From contig CACFYO010000002.1 in NCBI GenBank assembly GCA_902570545.1, positions 1 to 62,713 of the forward strand: a DNA stretch of 62,713 nucleotides, in the 5' to 3' direction. The notes beneath the pieces are model-generated. The model was given only the letters and a program-made list of their open reading frames with translations, had not been told where the DNA came from and made no database searches. The position numbers were made by a program, and so were the translations under genes. Shown piece after piece: positions 25,490 to 35,854 of this stretch. The stretch is from an uncultured Pelagibacteraceae bacterium (GTDB lineage: Bacteria; Pseudomonadota; Alphaproteobacteria; Pelagibacterales; Pelagibacteraceae). Position 1 is the first letter of the stretch. Every line of letters begins with the position of its first letter.

Positions 25490-26850
25490 TATTTAAATTT
25501 CCACGAGGTTTTACCATCTTTATCTTCTATTTGAACTCCTTTTTCCAAAAGCTCATTACGGATTTTATCTGCTAATTCGTAATTTTTGTCATCTCTAGCC
25601 TTATTTCTTTCTTTAATTTTTGATTCAATTAATTCTTTGCTTAAAATAGATTTATTTTTTTTAAAATTATTCCATTCTTCTTTAGTTTCAGTTAACAGTC
25701 CTGCAAAATTACATGCTGATACAAATACTTTTTTATCTTCTAAATTCCCTGATTGTGATTTTTCATATAGCTTATGAAGGTTAGCTATATACTTTGGTGT
25801 ATTTAAATCATCGTATAAAGGATAAAGATCATCATCAGAGATTAGTTTTGGTTTATCTAATTTAATATAGCCGTTGTACCATTTATCAATTGTTTTCTGA
25901 CTTTCTTCTAAAAGTTTATCATTCCAATCTAATGGCTGTCTATAATGTGCACTCATAAGAGCTAATCTTAAAACCTGACCATTAACATTTTCTTTAAAAT
26001 CTCTTATTTTTAAAATATTACCTTGTGACTTAGACATTTTTTCATTTGATTGCGTAATAAATCCATTATGAACCCAATAATTAGAGAAAGTTTCAGTTCC
26101 GTTGGCACAACACGATTGTGCGATTTCATTATCATGGTGTGGAAATAATAAATCTCTACCGCCTCCATGAATATCAAATTTATCACCAAGATATTTTTTT
26201 GACATTGCTGAACATTCTAAATGCCAGCCTGGTCTACCCTTCCCCCAAGGAGATGGCCAACATGGCTCATCTTCGTTTGAGGGTTTCCATAATACAAAAT
26301 CTTCAGCATTTTTCTTGTTACTTGATACCTCTATTCTAGATCCAGATATTAAATCATCTATTTTTTTATTAGATAATTTTCCATAATCTTTGAATTTATT
26401 AACTTCAAAATAGACATGATTCTCACTTTCATATGCAAAACCTTTTTCAATTAAAATTCTGATCATTTCTATCATCTCTTTAATGTTTTCTGTTGCTTTG
26501 GGTTGAAAGCTAGGTTTTTCACAAATAAGATAATTACAATCTTCTTGAAAATTATTGTTAATTTTAGTGGTTAGATCTTTGATTGAGATTTTTTTCTCTT
26601 TTGCGGATTGTATTATTTTATCATCAATATCTGTAATATTCCTTACATATGTAACTTTGTTATTACCATATTTGCACTTTAGTACTTTAAAAAGTAAATC
26701 GAATACAACTAATGGTCTTGCATTACCTATATGTGGATCATCATAAACTGTTGGGCCACAAACATACATTTTGATATTATTTACATCAATTGGTTGAAAT
26801 TTTTCTTTTTTACCACCATAGCTATTTGTTAAAAAAATATCTTTATTCAT
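25489..26850 (-). CDS. cysS: cysteinyl-tRNA synthetase
   Basis: 453 residues, class Ia. MYVCGPTVYDDPHIGNAR holds the zinc Cys and HIGH-type motif, GWHLECSAMS another zinc ligand, FPHHDNEIAQS the His ligands, and EKMSKSQGN the KMSKS loop. It charges tRNA-Cys in the cytoplasm. It lies 45 nt after nadE and overlaps cimA by 1 nt. Confidence 0.96.
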   Translation of the reverse strand: MNKDIFLTNSYGGKKEKFQPIDVNNIKMYVCGPTVYDDPHIGNARPLVVFDLLFKVLKCKYGNNKVTYVRNITDIDDKIIQSAKEKKISIKDLTTKINNNFQEDCNYLICEKPSFQPKATENIKEMIEMIRILIEKGFAYESENHVYFEVNKFKDYGKLSNKKIDDLISGSRIEVSSNKKNAEDFVLWKPSNEDEPCWPSPWGKGRPGWHLECSAMSKKYLGDKFDIHGGGRDLLFPHHDNEIAQSCCANGTETFSNYWVHNGFITQSNEKMSKSQGNILKIRDFKENVNGQVLRLALMSAHYRQPLDWNDKLLEESQKTIDKWYNGYIKLDKPKLISDDDLYPLYDDLNTPKYIANLHKLYEKSQSGNLEDKKVFVSACNFAGLLTETKEEWNNFKKNKSILSKELIESKIKERNKARDDKNYELADKIRNELLEKGVQIEDKDGKTSWKFK

Positions 26851-26895
26851 TTTTCTAGGAATATACTTAAATTATAGATTTGTGAATCTATTTGA

Positions 26896-27633
26896 TTAGT
26901 TAGGAATCTTGCAAACTGGAATAGGATCCATTTTATGCAAGTTTGCGTTTCTTATTTGGATATATTTTTCTCTATTTTTTGAATTTTCATTTTCCATTGC
27001 TTCTTCAAGTTCTTTATAACTTAAACCCAATTGGCCTTCATCAGTTCTGCCGTCATCCCACAAACCATCAGTTGGGGGAGCATCTATAATCTCCTGTAAA
27101 ATATTTAACTCTTTTCCTAATTGCCAAACTTCTGTTTTATTACAATCAGCTATTGGTGATATATCAACTCCACCATCACCGTACTTTGTGTAAAAACCTA
27201 CACCAAAGTCTTCAACTTTATTTCCTGTACCAACCACTATTCCATTGTTTGCTGCAGCAACCTGATAAAGAGTAGTCATCCTTAATCTCGCTCTAGAGTT
27301 TGCCATTCCATGCAAACTATTAAAATCTTTTAATGTATTTTCGAATGTAGAAAAAAGGCTATCAAGCTCTACTGTAATGCCTTCAACATTTTTAAAATTT
27401 TGTTTTAACCACTCTTGATGCTTTAAACTTAAATCATGTTGTGCACTTTTTTGTTTTATAGGCATAGATAAAACAATAGTTTTAAGTCCTGTCATCGCAC
27501 TTAACGTGCTTGAAACAGACGAGTCTATTCCACCTGATATTCCAATTACTAAAGACTCGGCTTTTTTCGGCATTGAATTAACGTAATTCAATATCCAGTC
27601 TTTGATGAATGTTACTTTTTGGTTTGGGTCCAT
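26896..27633 (-). CDS. nadE: NH3-dependent NAD+ synthetase
   Basis: 245 residues, the ammonia-dependent form without a glutaminase domain. The ATP pyrophosphatase P-loop is VIGISGGIDSSVSS near residue 28, followed by NSRARLRMTTLYQVA and GTGNKVEDFGVGFYTKYGDG. It amidates deamido-NAD in the last step of NAD synthesis. It sits in the minus-strand run between aroG and cysS. Confidence 0.94.
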   Translation of the reverse strand: MDPNQKVTFIKDWILNYVNSMPKKAESLVIGISGGIDSSVSSTLSAMTGLKTIVLSMPIKQKSAQHDLSLKHQEWLKQNFKNVEGITVELDSLFSTFENTLKDFNSLHGMANSRARLRMTTLYQVAAANNGIVVGTGNKVEDFGVGFYTKYGDGGVDISPIADCNKTEVWQLGKELNILQEIIDAPPTDGLWDDGRTDEGQLGLSYKELEEAMENENSKNREKYIQIRNANLHKMDPIPVCKIPN

Positions 27634-27670
27634 AATTAAAATATAATAATTAATTTAAAAAATTAAATGA

Positions 27671-29056
27671 TTAAGATGCCGCTCTAATACCGTTTTTAGC
27701 ATACAAGGTATTCTTTTTAATCTCGTCTGATATTAAAAAAGCCAACTCAAGGGCTTGTTTAGCATTAAGTCTTGGGTCACATTGAGTATGATATCTACTT
27801 GATAAATCAGTGTCTGATATTTTTTGGGCTCCACCAGTACATTCTGTCACATTTTGGCCAGTCATCTCAATATGAAGACCTCCAGCATAAGAACCTTCAC
27901 TTTGATGCACACCAAATACATTTTTAACCTCATTTAAAACATTATTAAAAGGTCTTGTTTTAAATCCAGTTGTTGATTTAATCGTATTTCCGTGCATTGG
28001 ATCACATGACCAGATCACATTTAAACCTTCTTTTTTAATTCCTCTAATTAGTTTTGGTAAATATTTTTCTACCTTATCGTGACCGAATCTAGAAATTAAA
28101 GTAATTTTCCCTTTTTCATTTTTAGGATTAATTAATTCACAAATTTTAGCTATTTCCTCAGGTTTAGAAGTTGGTCCACATTTAATTCCAATTGGATTTT
28201 CAATTCCTTTACAAAATTCAACATGTCCTCCATCAATTTGTCTTGTTCTATCACCAATCCAAACGAAATGTGCTGAGGTATCATGATATTCGCCAGTTGT
28301 TGAGTCTACTCTAGTCATAGCCTCTTCAAATGGTAAATGTAGCGCTTCATGAGAAGTCCAGAAATTAACAGTGTATAGTCTTCTATTAAAGTCAGATGTA
28401 ATTCCACATGCTTCCATAAAAGCTAAAGCATCAGCAATTTTATCTTCTAATTCTTTGAACTTTTTGGCTTGCGCAGCAGATTTAATATATCCTAAATTCC
28501 ACATATGAACGTTTTTTAAGTCGGCAAAACCCCCATTAGAAAATGCTCTCAGTAAATTTAAAGTTGAAGCAGATTGTGAGTAAGCTCTAAATAATCTTTT
28601 TGGATCATAAGCTCTTCCTTTTTCAGTAAATTCTATAGAATTAATATTATCTCCAAGATAACTTGGAAGTTCTATATCTCCTATTTTTTCTGTTGGTGCG
28701 CTTCTTGGCTTAGAAAATTGTCCAGCAATTCTTCCAAGTTTAACGACAGGTAAAGACGCTGAATATGTGAGTACCAGAGACATCTGTAACATTAATTTAA
28801 AATAGTCTCTTATATTATCTGGATGAAACTCTGCAAAGCTCTCGGCACAATCTCCACCTTGTAACAAAAATGCTTTGCCATCTACAACGCTAGCTAACTG
28901 ATCTTTAAGATGTCTTGTCTCACCTGCAAAAACTAAGGGAGGAAAGTTTTTTAATTTATTCAAAACTATGTTTAATTCATCCTGATCCTTGTATTCAGGA
29001 ATGTGTTTAACAGGGAAGTTTCTCCAGCTATTTACTTTCCATTTTTTCATATTCAA
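27671..29056 (-). CDS. aroG: class II 3-deoxy-7-phosphoheptulonate synthase
   Basis: 461 residues, typical of plant-like class II DAHP synthases. Motifs: FLLQGGDCAESFAEF with a metal Cys, PVVKLGRIAGQFSKPRS, HLPFEEAMTR, SCDPMHGNTI, GGLHIEMTGQNVTEC. It joins PEP and erythrose 4-phosphate to start the shikimate pathway. Class II enzymes are usually feedback-regulated by aromatic amino acids through extra N-terminal elements; I cannot judge that here. Confidence 0.94.
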   Translation of the reverse strand: MNMKKWKVNSWRNFPVKHIPEYKDQDELNIVLNKLKNFPPLVFAGETRHLKDQLASVVDGKAFLLQGGDCAESFAEFHPDNIRDYFKLMLQMSLVLTYSASLPVVKLGRIAGQFSKPRSAPTEKIGDIELPSYLGDNINSIEFTEKGRAYDPKRLFRAYSQSASTLNLLRAFSNGGFADLKNVHMWNLGYIKSAAQAKKFKELEDKIADALAFMEACGITSDFNRRLYTVNFWTSHEALHLPFEEAMTRVDSTTGEYHDTSAHFVWIGDRTRQIDGGHVEFCKGIENPIGIKCGPTSKPEEIAKICELINPKNEKGKITLISRFGHDKVEKYLPKLIRGIKKEGLNVIWSCDPMHGNTIKSTTGFKTRPFNNVLNEVKNVFGVHQSEGSYAGGLHIEMTGQNVTECTGGAQKISDTDLSSRYHTQCDPRLNAKQALELAFLISDEIKKNTLYAKNGIRAAS

Positions 29057-29085
29057 CCTACAAGTGTTCTAGCAGAGTTTATATA

Positions 29086-30906
29086 TTATTCAACAGTGAC
29101 AGATTTTGCTAAATTTCTAGGTTTATCTATATCATATCCTTTTTCCAAAGCTGAATAAAAGGCTAGTTTTTGAAGAGGGATAGTCATTAAAAAAGGTATT
29201 AATTCATCATCAAGCTGATCCACTTCAATCTTTTCCCAAATATTTTCTGAGATTACTTCATCTTTATTATTGTTAGTTATTAATAAAACTTTTGCACCTC
29301 TAGCAATTACCTCTTGCATATTTGAAATTGTTTTTTTGTAATGTTCATCTCTTGGAGCTAAAACTACAACAGGCATTCCTTCTTCAATAAGAGCTAGTGG
29401 GCCATGCTTCATTTCGCCAGCAGGGTAACCTTCAGCATGAACATATGCTAATTCTTTAAGTTTTAATGCTCCCTCTAAAGCAATAGGAAAAGAATAACCT
29501 CTTCCTAAAAACATTGAACCTTTTGCATCAGCAAAAGTTTTGCCAACATTTAAAATTTTTTGATCTAGTTTTAATGTTTTTTTTGCAGCATCAGATAATG
29601 TTAGTAAATTATCTATCTTTGATTGATATTCTTTTCGAGAAATACATTTTTGATCAAAAGAAATTTTAGTTGATAAAATATACAAAACTAACATCTGACC
29701 AATAAATGCCTTAGTTGAAGCAACACCAACTTCTTGTCCACAATAGATTGGTAACACTAAATCAGCATCTCTTGCTATTGAGCTTTCTATAACATTCACA
29801 ACTGCACAAGTTTTCATTTTGTTTCTTTTACATAAATCTAAAGCTGCGTGAGTATCTGCTGTTTCTCCAGACTGTGAAACAACAATATAAAGGCAGTTTT
29901 TTTTAAATTTAACTTTTCGATATCTAAATTCAGAGGCTATATCAACACTTACATCTAAATTGGTATTTTGTTCCATCCAGTATTTAGCCATCAAACACGA
30001 GTGGAAAGCTGTTCCACAACCTATTAACATTACTGAGTCAATTAAGCTTATTTTCCATGGGAAATTATAAATATTGATTTGCTTGTTATGCTTATCAATG
30101 TACTCATTTATACAAGCAGTAATTGTTGATGGCTGTTCGTCAATTTCTTTCTCCATAAAATATTTGTAATCACCTTTATCATAGTCAATTTCATCTTTTG
30201 ATAAATTCATCACTTTTTTATTTATTTTAGTACCCTCCGTATCAAAAAATTCAATTTGATCTTTTTTAACAATACAAAATTCTCCATCATCTAAATAAGA
30301 AATTTTATTAGTCATAGATTTAAGCGCATATGAGTCTGAACCAATATAATTTTCATTTGGACCATAACCTACAGCTAATGGAGATCCTCTTTTCGCACCT
30401 ACCATGAGATTACTTTGAGCTTTAAATATTATTCCAAGCGCAAAACTACCATGAAGTTTTTTGAGAACCTTTATTATTGTATCTTTTATTGAATTCTTTT
30501 TTAAATATTCAGTAACTAAATGAGCTATTACTTCAGTGTCTGTTTGTGATTTAAATTCATAACCTTTTTTTTCTAAAAATTTTTTTAATATCGTTGAATT
30601 TTCAATAATCCCATTATGTACTACCGATACATGTTCGGATGAATGTGGATGTGCATTAATTTTACTTGGTTTGCCATGCGTTGCCCACCTCACATGTCCA
30701 ATACCAATGTCACCTTTTAAATTAAATTTAGAAATATCTTTTTCTAATACTTCAACCCTGCCCTCGCATTTGACTTCATTAATATTCCCATCAACTAATG
30801 TAGCTATCCCGGCAGAGTCGTAGCCACGATATTCAAGTTTCTTTAATGAGTTTAATATTCTTCCAGTAACCTCTTTAGAACTAATTATTCCAACTATTCC
30901 ACACAT
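29086..30906 (-). CDS. glmS: glutamine-fructose-6-phosphate aminotransferase (isomerizing)
   Basis: 606 residues, full length. The N-terminal nucleophile is Cys2 in MCGIVGIIS, with GHVRWATHG and the glutaminase core, followed by two SIS sugar-isomerase domains (SQSGETADTH; GRGYSFPIALEGALKLKE) and the terminal KPRNLAKSVTVE. It makes glucosamine 6-phosphate for peptidoglycan and LPS. The upstream gene, an acetyltransferase-only GlmU, abuts without a gap. No glmS ribozyme precedes it. Confidence 0.97.
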   Translation of the reverse strand: MCGIVGIISSKEVTGRILNSLKKLEYRGYDSAGIATLVDGNINEVKCEGRVEVLEKDISKFNLKGDIGIGHVRWATHGKPSKINAHPHSSEHVSVVHNGIIENSTILKKFLEKKGYEFKSQTDTEVIAHLVTEYLKKNSIKDTIIKVLKKLHGSFALGIIFKAQSNLMVGAKRGSPLAVGYGPNENYIGSDSYALKSMTNKISYLDDGEFCIVKKDQIEFFDTEGTKINKKVMNLSKDEIDYDKGDYKYFMEKEIDEQPSTITACINEYIDKHNKQINIYNFPWKISLIDSVMLIGCGTAFHSCLMAKYWMEQNTNLDVSVDIASEFRYRKVKFKKNCLYIVVSQSGETADTHAALDLCKRNKMKTCAVVNVIESSIARDADLVLPIYCGQEVGVASTKAFIGQMLVLYILSTKISFDQKCISRKEYQSKIDNLLTLSDAAKKTLKLDQKILNVGKTFADAKGSMFLGRGYSFPIALEGALKLKELAYVHAEGYPAGEMKHGPLALIEEGMPVVVLAPRDEHYKKTISNMQEVIARGAKVLLITNNNKDEVISENIWEKIEVDQLDDELIPFLMTIPLQKLAFYSALEKGYDIDKPRNLAKSVTVE

Positions 30907-31527
30907 TTATTTTTTTCTTTTATAATTTTTAATTTCAATCTGCTCAGCTCTGGTTAAGGCTAGTGCTTTTTTAGAAACTTTTTTAGTTATAACTGACCCA
31001 GCACCAATTACACTTTTTTTTTCTAGCTTGATAGGAGCAACTAAAGATGAATTAGACCCAATAAATGCATCATCGTTGATTATTGTCTTGTTTTTTTTAA
31101 TTCCATCATAATTACATGTTATTGTTCCTGCTCCAATATTTACTCTTTTTCCTATTTTAGAGTCTCCAATATATGATAAATGATTTAATTTTGAATTGTT
31201 TCCTATTACACTTTTTTTTACTTCAACAAAATTTCCAACCTTTGCTCCTGATTTAAGAATTGTTCCTGGTCTTAACCTTGCATAGGGTCCAATACTAATG
31301 TTGTTTTCAATTTTTACACCTTCTAAATGAGAGAAAGATAATATTTTTACATTATTTCCTATTGATACCTTGTCAGCAATAACAACGTATGGCTCTATAG
31401 TTACATTTTTGCCTATTTTTGTATTTTTAGAAAAAAAAACAGTTTCGGGTGCAATCATTTTTACACCTTTTTTTAAAAATTTGTTTCTAAGCTTAGATTG
31501 AATATTTTTTAAATAAATTTGTTTCAT
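30907..31527 (-). CDS. glmU: GlmU acetyltransferase domain only (pyrophosphorylase half missing)
   Basis: 206 residues of left-handed beta-helix matching the C-terminal half of GlmU. Catalytic-domain landmarks are intact: GPYARLRPGT, VGNFVEVKKS, LNHLSYIGDS with the catalytic His, GAGTITCNYDGIKKNKT, and the final LALTRAEQ. Bifunctional GlmU is about 450 residues; the N-terminal ~228-residue uridyltransferase is absent, and the protein starts cleanly in the linker. It should acetylate glucosamine 1-phosphate, made from the GlmS product. UDP transfer must come from a separate protein not in this window. It precedes glmS directly. Confidence 0.88.
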   Translation of the reverse strand: MKQIYLKNIQSKLRNKFLKKGVKMIAPETVFFSKNTKIGKNVTIEPYVVIADKVSIGNNVKILSFSHLEGVKIENNISIGPYARLRPGTILKSGAKVGNFVEVKKSVIGNNSKLNHLSYIGDSKIGKRVNIGAGTITCNYDGIKKNKTIINDDAFIGSNSSLVAPIKLEKKSVIGAGSVITKKVSKKALALTRAEQIEIKNYKRKK

Positions 31528-31594
31528 TGATATTTTTATATATTTGAGTATTAGTTAAATTAATTCACAATTTATTTCTTAATAATACTTTTAA

Positions 31595-32275
31595 ATGACT
31601 CAAAATTTTACTGTTGTATTTGATTTAGATGGAACCCTAGTTGATACTGCCCCAGATTTAATGCTTGCACATAATCACGTAATGAAGAAGTTTGGTTATC
31701 CAAGTAAATCATTAGATGAATTAAAGAGTGCTGTTGGCCATGGTGCTGGTGCCATGATTGGAAGATCAATTTGGAGCCAAGCTAAAAAAGAATTAAGTTC
31801 TATTAATGAAAAAATTAAAAATGAAATGACAGATGAATTTATCTCGTATTATAGCAAAAATATTTTAAATGAGAGCACTTTAGTTAGTGGTGTAAAAGAT
31901 TTTTTAAAGTGGTGTAAAAAAAAAAATATATCTATGGCTGTATGTACAAATAAAACTGAACATCTGGCCGTTGATCTTTTAAAAAAAATTGGAATTTATG
32001 ATTATTTTGAATATGTGGCAGGCTATAATACATTTGAGTATTGTAAGCCTGATCCAAGACATATAACGACAATTATAGAAATTCTTGACGGTGATATAAA
32101 TAGATCAATTATGATTGGGGACAGTGAGTCAGATGCTAATGCTGCTAAAGCAGCTGAAATTCCAATGATTTTGTTAGAGGATGGATATACAGAAAAAAAA
32201 ATTGATGAAATTTATCATAATCACTTAATAAAAGACTTTGTAGATATTGATAAAATTATCTCTAAATATCTTTAA
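31595..32275 (+). CDS. gph: phosphoglycolate phosphatase-type HAD hydrolase
   Basis: 226 residues. HAD motif I is FDLDGTLVDTAPDL near residues 8-21, motif II VCTNKT, motif III with the Lys of EYCKPDPR, and motif IV IGDSESDANAAKAA. The cap domain and the TAPDL sequence are typical of Gph, which clears 2-phosphoglycolate from DNA repair or photorespiration-like reactions. Divergent from glmU with 67 nt between. Other small phosphate esters are possible substrates. Confidence 0.82.
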   Translation: MTQNFTVVFDLDGTLVDTAPDLMLAHNHVMKKFGYPSKSLDELKSAVGHGAGAMIGRSIWSQAKKELSSINEKIKNEMTDEFISYYSKNILNESTLVSGVKDFLKWCKKKNISMAVCTNKTEHLAVDLLKKIGIYDYFEYVAGYNTFEYCKPDPRHITTIIEILDGDINRSIMIGDSESDANAAKAAEIPMILLEDGYTEKKIDEIYHNHLIKDFVDIDKIISKYL

Positions 32276-32328
32276 TATTGATTAATTTATTTTAACTATT
32301 AAAACAAAATTATAAGTAAGGAGTTATT

Positions 32329-33831
32329 TTGTTGTTAAACACGGTTAGAGTATATCCATCAAAAATTAATCTTCCAAAGAAGAAACAGCTTGCATGGAAA
32401 ATTGCAGAAATTGCATCTGATAAGGCAAAATTAAATAATGATGCAATTGAAATGTCAATTAATAGAATTATCGATAATGCATCTGTTGCTATCGCCTCAT
32501 TAAACAGAAAACCAGTGATATCGGCTAGAGATATGGCCAAAGGCCATTTAAGAAAATCAGGCTCAACCATATTTGGTATTAATTCCGGAATGAAATTTGA
32601 TGCTGAATGGGCAGCGTGGGCAAATGGGACTGCTGTTAGAGAATTAGATTTTCACGATACTTTTTTGGCAGCTGATTATAGCCATCCGGGTGATAATATT
32701 CCTCCTATATTAGCTGTTGGTGAAAAACTAAAAAAAAGTGGAGCAGACTTTCTAAGAGGAATTATTACAGCTTATGAAGTTCAAGTTAATTTAGTTAAAG
32801 GAATCTGTCTTCACAAACATAAAATTGACCATATTGCTCATTTAGGACCAAGTGTGGCTGCAGGCATAGGTTCAATGTTAAAATTAAATACAGAAACTAT
32901 ATATCAAGCTGTTCAACATGCCCTTCATGTAACTATTTCTACTAGACAATCTAGAAAAGGTGAAATTTCAAGCTGGAAAGCTTATGCACCGGCACATGCA
33001 GGTAAATTAGCAATTGAAGCAGTTGATAGAGCTATGAGAGGTGAAGGAGCTCCTAGTCCTATTTATGAGGGAGAAGACAGTGTAATTGCAAGAATATTAG
33101 ATGGAAAAAGTGCAAGATACAATGTGCCATTACCAAAAAAAAATGAGCCAAAAAAAGCTATCCTAGAAACGTACACAAAAGAATATTCAGCAGAATATCA
33201 AGCCCAGGCATTAATAGATATAGGTAAAAAATTAAATAAAAGAATTTCAGATTTAAAAAATATAAAAAAAATAGATATCTATACCAGCCATCATACACAT
33301 TACGTCATAGGAACTGGTGCAAATGATCCACAAAAGATGGACCCTAAAGCATCTAGAGAAACTTTAGACCATTCGATAATGTATATATTTGCAGTTGCCT
33401 TAGAGGATGCGGACTGGCATCATGTAAGATCATATACAAAATCAAGAGCCAATAGAAAAAGTACTATAAAAATATGGAAATCTATAACAACACATGAAGA
33501 TAAAAAATGGACTAAAAAATATCATCATCCAGATCCAAAAAAGAAATCATTTGGAGCAAAAGTTGTTGTTACTTTAAATAACGGAAAAAAAATATCTGAA
33601 GAATTAGAGAGAGCTGATGCACATCCATACGGAGCGAGACCTTTTCAAAGAAAAGATTATATTAAGAAATTTTTAACTTTAACTAATAAAATATTATCTA
33701 AAAAAGAAAGTGATAGATTTTTAAAAACTGTACAAAATTTAAAAAAGTTAAAAAAAGGAAGTCTAAATAAATTAAATATCGAGGTTAGCAAAAAATATTT
33801 AAAGAAAAATAATCAAAAAGGGATTTTTTAA
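32329..33831 (+). CDS. prpD: 2-methylcitrate dehydratase
   Basis: 500 residues of MmgE/PrpD family: [55 protein letters not shown] and DHSIMY are recognisable. It dehydrates 2-methylcitrate in the methylcitrate cycle, which oxidises propionyl-CoA to pyruvate and succinate. No ATG is near the N terminus: two adjacent TTG codons at 32329 and 32332 follow a good AAGGAG (32318-32323), and the 8-nt spacing slightly favours the second. First gene of prpD-prpB-prpC. Confidence 0.92.
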   Translation: MLLNTVRVYPSKINLPKKKQLAWKIAEIASDKAKLNNDAIEMSINRIIDNASVAIASLNRKPVISARDMAKGHLRKSGSTIFGINSGMKFDAEWAAWANGTAVRELDFHDTFLAADYSHPGDNIPPILAVGEKLKKSGADFLRGIITAYEVQVNLVKGICLHKHKIDHIAHLGPSVAAGIGSMLKLNTETIYQAVQHALHVTISTRQSRKGEISSWKAYAPAHAGKLAIEAVDRAMRGEGAPSPIYEGEDSVIARILDGKSARYNVPLPKKNEPKKAILETYTKEYSAEYQAQALIDIGKKLNKRISDLKNIKKIDIYTSHHTHYVIGTGANDPQKMDPKASRETLDHSIMYIFAVALEDADWHHVRSYTKSRANRKSTIKIWKSITTHEDKKWTKKYHHPDPKKKSFGAKVVVTLNNGKKISEELERADAHPYGARPFQRKDYIKKFLTLTNKILSKKESDRFLKTVQNLKKLKKGSLNKLNIEVSKKYLKKNNQKGIF

Positions 33832-34728
33832 ATGCATTTTGTTGAAAAAGATTTAACCCAAAAAAGAATTGATCTAGATACCAAACTTAAATCCAATAAA
33901 ATTTTAAGAGTACCTGGTGCATATAATCCATTAACAGCTAAGTTAATAGAGGAAATCGGTTATGATGCGGTCTATGTGTCTGGTGGTGTAATGGCTAATG
34001 ATTTAGGCTTTCCAGATATTGGTTTAACAACCCTTCAAGATGTTAGCACTAGATCTTATTTAATTTCTAGAGTAACAAATCTTCCAACAATAGTTGATAT
34101 TGATACTGGATTTAAATCATGCAAAGAAACAATTGAGACATTTGAAGAATTTGGTGTAGCTGCTGTTCATTTAGAGGATCAAATAGAACAAAAAAGATGT
34201 GGTCATCTAGATAACAAAGAGCTTATTTCTACAGAAAAGATGGTTTCTAAGATAAAGGAATGTGTAAGTTCTAGAAAAGATAATAATTTTAAAATCATAG
34301 CTAGATCAGATGCAAAAAATGTAGAAGGAATAGACAGAATGATTGATAGATGTAAAGCATACGTAGATGCTGGTGCTGAGGTTATATTTCCTGAAGCTTT
34401 GAAAGATGAAAAAGAGTTTGAATTAGTTAGAAAATCCCTTGGATGTTATCTTTTAGCTAATATGACAGAGTTTGGAAAATCAAAATTACTCAATTACAAA
34501 CAACTTGAGGACTTGGGATATAATATTGTTATTTATCCAGTCTCCACCCAAAGATTAGCAATGAAAAATGTGGAGGATGGTTTACGTGCCATTTTTGCTG
34601 ATGGACATCAAAACAATATTATTGATAAAATGCAAACGCGGAAAAGATTATATGATTTAGTTGAATACGAAAAATATAATGCTTTAGACGAAAAAATTTA
34701 TAATTTTAATACTGATGGACACGAATAA
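33832..34728 (+). CDS. prpB: 2-methylisocitrate lyase
   Basis: 298 residues of the isocitrate lyase/PEP mutase superfamily. The active-site loop with catalytic Cys is QKRCGHLDNKELI, and VDIDTGF with IARSDAKNVEG marks the metal and substrate site. It splits 2-methylisocitrate into pyruvate and succinate. It begins directly at the prpD stop and overlaps prpC by 1 nt. Confidence 0.93.
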   Translation: MHFVEKDLTQKRIDLDTKLKSNKILRVPGAYNPLTAKLIEEIGYDAVYVSGGVMANDLGFPDIGLTTLQDVSTRSYLISRVTNLPTIVDIDTGFKSCKETIETFEEFGVAAVHLEDQIEQKRCGHLDNKELISTEKMVSKIKECVSSRKDNNFKIIARSDAKNVEGIDRMIDRCKAYVDAGAEVIFPEALKDEKEFELVRKSLGCYLLANMTEFGKSKLLNYKQLEDLGYNIVIYPVSTQRLAMKNVEDGLRAIFADGHQNNIIDKMQTRKRLYDLVEYEKYNALDEKIYNFNTDGHE

Positions 34729-35852
34729 TGAGCGACGAAATCAAAAAAGGTTTACTGGGTATAGTTGTTGACGAAACAGAAGTTTCTAAAGTCATGCCAG
34801 AGATTAATTCTTTGACTTATAGAGGATATGCTGCTCAAGATTTGTGCGCAAAGTGTAAATTTGAGGAAGTAGCTTATCTTATTTTAAATGGTGAACTTCC
34901 AAGTAAAAAACAATTGAAAAAATTTGAAAAAGAAGAGAGAAAAGAAAGAAAATTATCTAAAACATTATTAGATGATATAAAAAAATTTCCAAAGAAAGCA
35001 CATCCAATGGATGTAGCAAGGACAGCAGTGAGTATCATGGGTCTAGAGGATAAAGAAACAAAAGATAATTCACCAAAAGCAAATATGAGAAAAGTAATGA
35101 GAATTTTCGCTAAAATGCCTGTTGCACTTGCAGCATTTTATAGGGCAAGAAAAGGAGAGAGAATTATACCTCCAAAAAACAAACTTTCATTTTCTGAAAA
35201 CTTTTTTCATATGTGTTTTGGAAAAGTACCCAACAAAGATATAGTTAAAGCTTTTGATGTTTCGTTAATTTTATATGCAGAACATAGTTTTAATGTTTCA
35301 ACCTTTACAGCTAGAACAATAACAAGTAGTCTATCGGATATTCATGGCGCAATCACTGGTGCAATAGCAAGTTTAAAAGGACCTCTTCATGGAGGTGCTA
35401 ATGAAGAAGTCATGCATATGATGAATAAAATCAAAAAACCAGAGAATGCACTTAAATGGATAAATAAAGCACTAGATAATAAAGATGTTGTAATGGGATT
35501 TGGCCATAGAGTTTATAAAAGTGGAGATTCAAGAGTTCCTACAATGAGGGAATATTTTGGAAAAGTTGCTAAAATCAAAAAAGATAGAAAGTTTGAAAAA
35601 ATTTACGACATTGTAGAAAAAGTAATGATAGATCGAAAAAATATCCATCCAAACGTTGATTACCCTACTGGACCTACTTACCATTTAATGGGATTTGATA
35701 CTGATTTCTTCACACCAATTTTTGTAATTTCAAGAATTACTGGCTGGTCAGCTCATATTATTGAGCAGCATGCAGCTAATAAACTTATTAGACCTTTAGC
35801 AAGCTATAAAGGTAGCAAGCACCGTAAAGTTTTGCAATTAAATCAAAGATAA
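34728..35852 (+). CDS. prpC: 2-methylcitrate synthase
   Basis: 374 residues of citrate synthase fold. Active-site His/Asp regions are LYAEHSFNVSTFTAR, LHGGANEEVMHMM and GFGHRVYKSGDSR. As the third gene of the prpDBC set it should condense propionyl-CoA with oxaloacetate, although such enzymes often also accept acetyl-CoA. The gene ends 2 nt from the convergent nrdB. Confidence 0.92.
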   Translation: MSDEIKKGLLGIVVDETEVSKVMPEINSLTYRGYAAQDLCAKCKFEEVAYLILNGELPSKKQLKKFEKEERKERKLSKTLLDDIKKFPKKAHPMDVARTAVSIMGLEDKETKDNSPKANMRKVMRIFAKMPVALAAFYRARKGERIIPPKNKLSFSENFFHMCFGKVPNKDIVKAFDVSLILYAEHSFNVSTFTARTITSSLSDIHGAITGAIASLKGPLHGGANEEVMHMMNKIKKPENALKWINKALDNKDVVMGFGHRVYKSGDSRVPTMREYFGKVAKIKKDRKFEKIYDIVEKVMIDRKNIHPNVDYPTGPTYHLMGFDTDFFTPIFVISRITGWSAHIIEQHAANKLIRPLASYKGSKHRKVLQLNQR

Positions 35853-35854
35853 TC

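Noticed and set aside
26875..26890. Hairpin TAGATT-CACA-AATCTA between nadE and cysS
   Set aside because: Only A/T-rich pairing with one G-C type pair per arm and no T-run; likely chance in such AT-rich DNA.
30907..30920. glmS ribozyme or riboswitch upstream of glmS
   Set aside because: The glmU-type gene ends exactly where glmS begins, so there is no leader to hold one.
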